DNA from: an uncultured Bacteroidales bacterium
GTDB lineage: Bacteria > Bacteroidota > Bacteroidia > Bacteroidales > Muribaculaceae
Length of the DNA stretch: 7,513 bases
Assembly (NCBI GenBank): GCA_949123685.1
Contig: CASBHZ010000113.1
Coordinates: forward strand, 1-7,513
Reading direction: 5' to 3'
The notes under the pieces were generated by a model. It saw nothing but the letters and a program-made list of their open reading frames with translations, was not told where the DNA came from and ran no database searches. The translations under genes and the position numbers were made by a program. Positions within the stretch are counted from its first letter, which is position 1, and each line of letters starts with the position of its first letter. Below are positions 7,294 through 7,513 of the stretch, in pieces.

Positions 7294-7513
7294 TTGCAAG
7301 CATCAAATAACTCAGCTATCTTTGTATCTCTGAAACAACAGATTAGCGACATATCATCCATTCTAGCCGGAATGTCAGAACAACTCAAGTCCATGCAGGG
7401 CACTATTGATTCCCAGCATGTCGAGATATGTTCGCTAAATCGTAATGTTGATAGACTTCTTAAGGAAAACCGTGAGTTACGCAAGCGTCTGGAGAAGTAT
7501 GAACAGCCGCCGA
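7294..7513 (+). CDS. Probable IS66-like transposase, N-terminal fragment (runs off window)
   Basis: An open frame after the TAG at 7282-7284 continues to the window edge without a stop, in the same strand as the operon. Its product is a heptad-rich coiled coil: SLKQQISDISSIL, then MSEQLKSMQGTID, then RLLKENRELRKRLEKYEQPP at the edge. This N-terminal coiled coil leading to KYEQPP, before a usual serine/proline-rich stretch, is what I recall of IS66-family (TnpC) transposases in Bacteroidales, which are normally about 450-550 residues. The start is uncertain: TTG 7294 gives MQASNNSAIFVSL, which looks like a natural N-terminus, while the first ATG in frame is 7372 and would drop part of the coiled coil. 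Only 73 codons are visible and no catalytic residue is included, so the assignment is by resemblance. A different coiled-coil protein is possible. Confidence 0.55.
   Translation, partial: MQASNNSAIFVSLKQQISDISSILAGMSEQLKSMQGTIDSQHVEICSLNRNVDRLLKENRELRKRLEKYEQPP

Larger units (their letters stand above)
7226..7513 (+). mobile_element. Left part of a probable IS66-like insertion sequence
   Basis: Sequence from about here onward no longer encodes DUF262 and leads within 70 bp into a probable transposase frame. The exact left end is not resolved; it should lie between about 7200 and 7241. I could not find a clear terminal inverted repeat such as the GTAAGCG start typical of classical IS66 elements, and the right end with any 8-bp target duplication lies outside the window. 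The absence of tnpA and tnpB before the transposase would fit the single-ORF (ISBst12-like) branch of the family. Confidence 0.45.

Noticed and set aside
1..7513. CRISPR array, tRNA or rRNA genes
   Set aside because: No regularly spaced repeats, cloverleaf or rRNA-like segments were seen; nearly all of the window is protein-coding.

Overview
The window looks like a defence locus from a gut-type member of the Bacteroidales. The evidence for the host is the Bacteroidetes promoter architecture ahead of the first gene (TTTG, 19 bp, TAAATTTG), the absence of Shine-Dalgarno sequences before the starts, moderate to low GC, and a style of small HTH regulator and Res/Mod proteins that I recall from Bacteroides and relatives. 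The genus cannot be read from this sequence.

Layout: 1-139 is non-coding and carries a promoter and a 20-bp repeat. Then come five genes on the + strand with gaps of only 4 to 20 nt, probably one operon: a 69-residue Cro/C1-type HTH regulator (140-349); a 949-residue Res-like SF2 helicase with a C-terminal PD-(D/E)XK nuclease (360-3209); a 653-residue beta-class adenine-N6 DNA methyltransferase of type III Mod kind (3214-5175); a 568-residue AIPR-family protein (5190-6896); and the first ~100 residues of a DUF262 (GmrS-like) protein (6917-7225). The last is cut short. Beyond it, from about 7226, the sequence looks like the left end of an insertion sequence whose transposase (probably IS66-like, coiled-coil N-terminus) runs off the window at 7513.

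Working model: the HTH protein controls the operon promoter. Mod sets the recognition sequence and protects host DNA. Res translocates on and cuts unmodified DNA. AIPR, a family named for abortive-infection phage resistance and often found with restriction genes, adds a second layer. The DUF262 protein, from a family that includes modification-dependent nucleases, would have been a third layer aimed at modified phage DNA, but it appears destroyed here. The gene order res-mod is the reverse of the classical type III order.

The locus is a mosaic. The Mod target-recognition region (about 3790-4200) and the whole AIPR gene are near 34% GC by hand counts, against about 50% for the Mod C-terminal coding region between them. 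This points to module exchange. A 19/20-identical direct repeat (55-74 and 7241-7260) lies at the two outer edges of the cassette and is not explained by any gene.
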